From: Phoronis australis
Lineage: Eukaryota > Phoronida > Phoronidae
Reading direction: 5' to 3'
Assembly: GCA_002633005.1 (NCBI GenBank)
Contig: NMRA01000099.1
Coordinates: 92,555-156,554, forward strand
DNA length: 64,000 nucleotides
The notes beneath the pieces are model-generated. The model had not been told where the DNA came from. It saw only the letters and a program-made list of their open reading frames with translations, and did no database searches. Positions 62,261 through 64,000 of this stretch are shown piece after piece (positions within the stretch are counted from its first letter, which is position 1; each line of letters begins with the position of its first letter). The position numbers were made by a program, and so were the translations under genes.

Positions 62261-62844
62261 TATCATTTTTGTCCATCAAACTACGACCCACCCAATTACT
62301 GCTTTCCAATAGTGACCACCAGAAAATGTTTTGAAATATTGCGACCATTCACAATGGTGTGAAAAGCACTTGAGAATTGAAAAAAGTCATGTTTGGCAAT
62401 TATTTCTGTTCAAAATTGGCGAGAATTTACCATATTGCAAATTTCCAAACACACAGGCTTTAAGTCAACCAAGTATTCTCTTAGTACTTTTCATGACTTA
62501 CAATGTACTGAGAGAATAATGAAAAACGAAAACCATTAGCAGCCTTAAGGTCATTTTTCATTGTTTTGCACAATTTTTGCTTTGCGCATACAAATCATGA
62601 AAAAAAGAGAAAAATAGAACTGGAAAAATAAAACTTAAGTACATGAACTATTAAATGTACTCTGGCTAATACTTTACAGTGTTAGTTAAAAATAGACTCG
62701 ACGTAATGAAGTCGAAAGTGACTATAAACGCACAACCACAACTCCTGATAACAAAAAACCAGTTCACCTTTCCCAGTGAGTGAACATGTGAAATTGTACA
62801 TTTTATGCAAAAAGAAGTATCACGTGCTAAGTGCACACAATCTA

Positions 62845-64000
62845 TCATAAACGTTCAGGTTAAAGACCATGTTCACTTAACCGCCCATCCAGGCCTTCAT
62901 CCAGGATTTCGAAAATAGGGTGTCCAAAATGAGGTTCCCAATATTCCAGGGCGTCCATAATTCCGACGCGTAACCCCCCATCCCCAGCAATCCCCCCAAA
63001 CACACAAATTTTTTTACAAAAAAATGCATAGAGCAAGGTTTTTACATCTAAGTTTACAAAACAGCCTTCTGTAGTGAGCATTTTTAATAAAAAATTGGTG
63101 TAGACCAAGACTTTTTCAATGCTATCAACCAAGTATGAGCATAGCAACATTGTATATACTTTGTATATACATTGTATATTTCTTCCTGCTTTGAAAAAGA
63201 GCCCCCACTGTGAGCCTTCAGAGGCTTCCTAGTAATCATTACAATGTGTGTGTCCAAACTTGAAAGGTTCCTATTGACAGTGGGTGTCCAAATGATACAT
63301 TGGGCGTCCTTGCCAGGGCGTCCATATTAGTGCTGGGGCGTCTATTTGGACGCCCAGGACGTACGCTGCATGAAGGCCTGCGCCCATCCCCTACTTTAGG
63401 TGGATTTTCGATTTAACCGCCCACTGCTCGGTTAACCGCCTCTCTGCGAAGATTTCCAGTTAAGCACCCATCTCTCGGTTAAGCGCCCATCCCCGACTTT
63501 TGAAGATTGATCATTACGTGCCTACTGCTAAGGAAATGTGCGATTACCCATTTTTAGATAAAAATCGATGATAACAAAGAATGCAACGACTGCGTTGAAG
63601 ACGGTGGTTTGGCAATGTGAATTATAATACAAGTAACAAATTATTGTCCCGGGTAATGGATTTCCTTCAAAATGTAATACCTTGAACGCTTTGACACTAT
63701 TTTCTTACCATGTTCACAAAACTAAGAACCCCCCGGCTTCAATACCTACGATTTCATCGATGTCGTCTGCCGCGCTAAGTTTCCGTCTGCATTGCTCTAG
63801 ATATAACTATTATTCGAAAAGATAAAGCCAGAGAAACGTGACAGTGATCTTGCCAACACTCCTAATTCGCTTTAGGCGGGATTAGCTCTCGGATTTTAAA
63901 GAATTACCTTAACTTTGTGAATATTGTTTCCACCTACCTTTTTAGACCTCCCGAGAAATTTTGTTTCTTCATTGGCTAGTTTCAGCGGGAACAAAATACT
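62845..64000 (+). mobile_element. TA-flanked TIR element, left part only
   Basis: It starts after TA at 62843-62844 with TCATAAACGTTCAGGTTAAA, the inverse of the right end of the 43078-45290 element. Resuming after a nested insertion, it shares GTTAAGCGCCCATCCCCGAC and following sequence with 43180-43860. It runs off the window end. Confidence 0.75.
62890..63380. mobile_element. Nested hAT-like non-autonomous element
   Basis: A 491-bp insertion with ends CAGGCCTTCAT and ATGAAGGCCTG, flanked on both sides by the identical 8-bp CGCCCATC (62882-62889 and 63381-63388). An 8-bp target duplication and CAG...CTG ends are the mark of the hAT superfamily. GGCGTCC words recur inside it. It interrupts the TIR element starting at 62845. 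It holds no recognisable transposase. Confidence 0.88.

Noticed and set aside
63900-64000. Possible first INTS8 exon with a GTAGGT donor on the minus strand
   Set aside because: The stretch is homologous to the interior of the element at 43078-45290 (near 43790-43830), so it is element sequence.

Overview
This is a window of animal (metazoan) nuclear DNA, AT-rich and dominated by introns and transposable elements. No single species can be named from it. The mix of element types (terminal-inverted-repeat DNA elements, a hAT-like element, an APE-type LINE, Penelope-like remnants) and a very long, intron-rich housekeeping gene suggest an invertebrate with a medium to large genome. There are no prokaryotic features. 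Most open frames of 60-140 codons here are chance or repeat-derived.

The one host gene I can support is Integrator complex subunit 8 (INTS8), on the minus strand. It spans from its stop codon at 2688-2690 to at least 61730, and its start codon lies beyond the right edge. I worked the exons out by hand from reading frame, splice sites, phase and similarity to my recollection of the human protein. Fourteen exons from 42363 down to 2688 join with compatible phases into 1698 nt (565 codons plus stop), which is the whole C-terminal half. Further upstream, exons at 61586-61730, 58815-58961, about 58090-58142, 45898-46064, 45590-45645 and, less surely, 45360-45431 cover parts of the N-terminal half. 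Several short exons of that half were not found.

Layout: 1-2687, downstream flank and presumed 3' UTR; 2.7-12.1 kb, the last eight exons, with a THAP-domain unit inside one intron; 12.1-20.4 kb, a repeat-filled intron; 17.2-26.6 kb, a 4.7-kb tandem duplication joined by a single N at 21947 that contains one INTS8 exon in each copy (probably two haplotypes laid end to end); 26.5-30.9 kb, an inverted-repeat element with a HIRAN-like fragment and a tandemly organised repeat; 31-36 kb, four exons; 36-42 kb, minisatellites and a Penelope-like remnant; 42.3-46.1 kb, central exons interrupted by a 2.2-kb inverted-repeat element; 46-58 kb, retroelement remnants, including a LINE whose reverse transcriptase is split by a foldback element; 58-61.8 kb, N-terminal exons; 62.8-64 kb, another inverted-repeat element with a nested hAT-like insertion.

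The most unusual content is a family of TA-flanked inverted-repeat elements. Their ends start CCGTA(A/T)TCG or a close variant, and their arms carry repeated GCGCCCAT/GGTTAACCGCCC words. At least six copies are present. Two insertion sites can be read directly (a paralogous empty site and an interrupted LINE), one copy was itself hit by a hAT-like element, and two members carry decayed HIRAN-like coding sequence.
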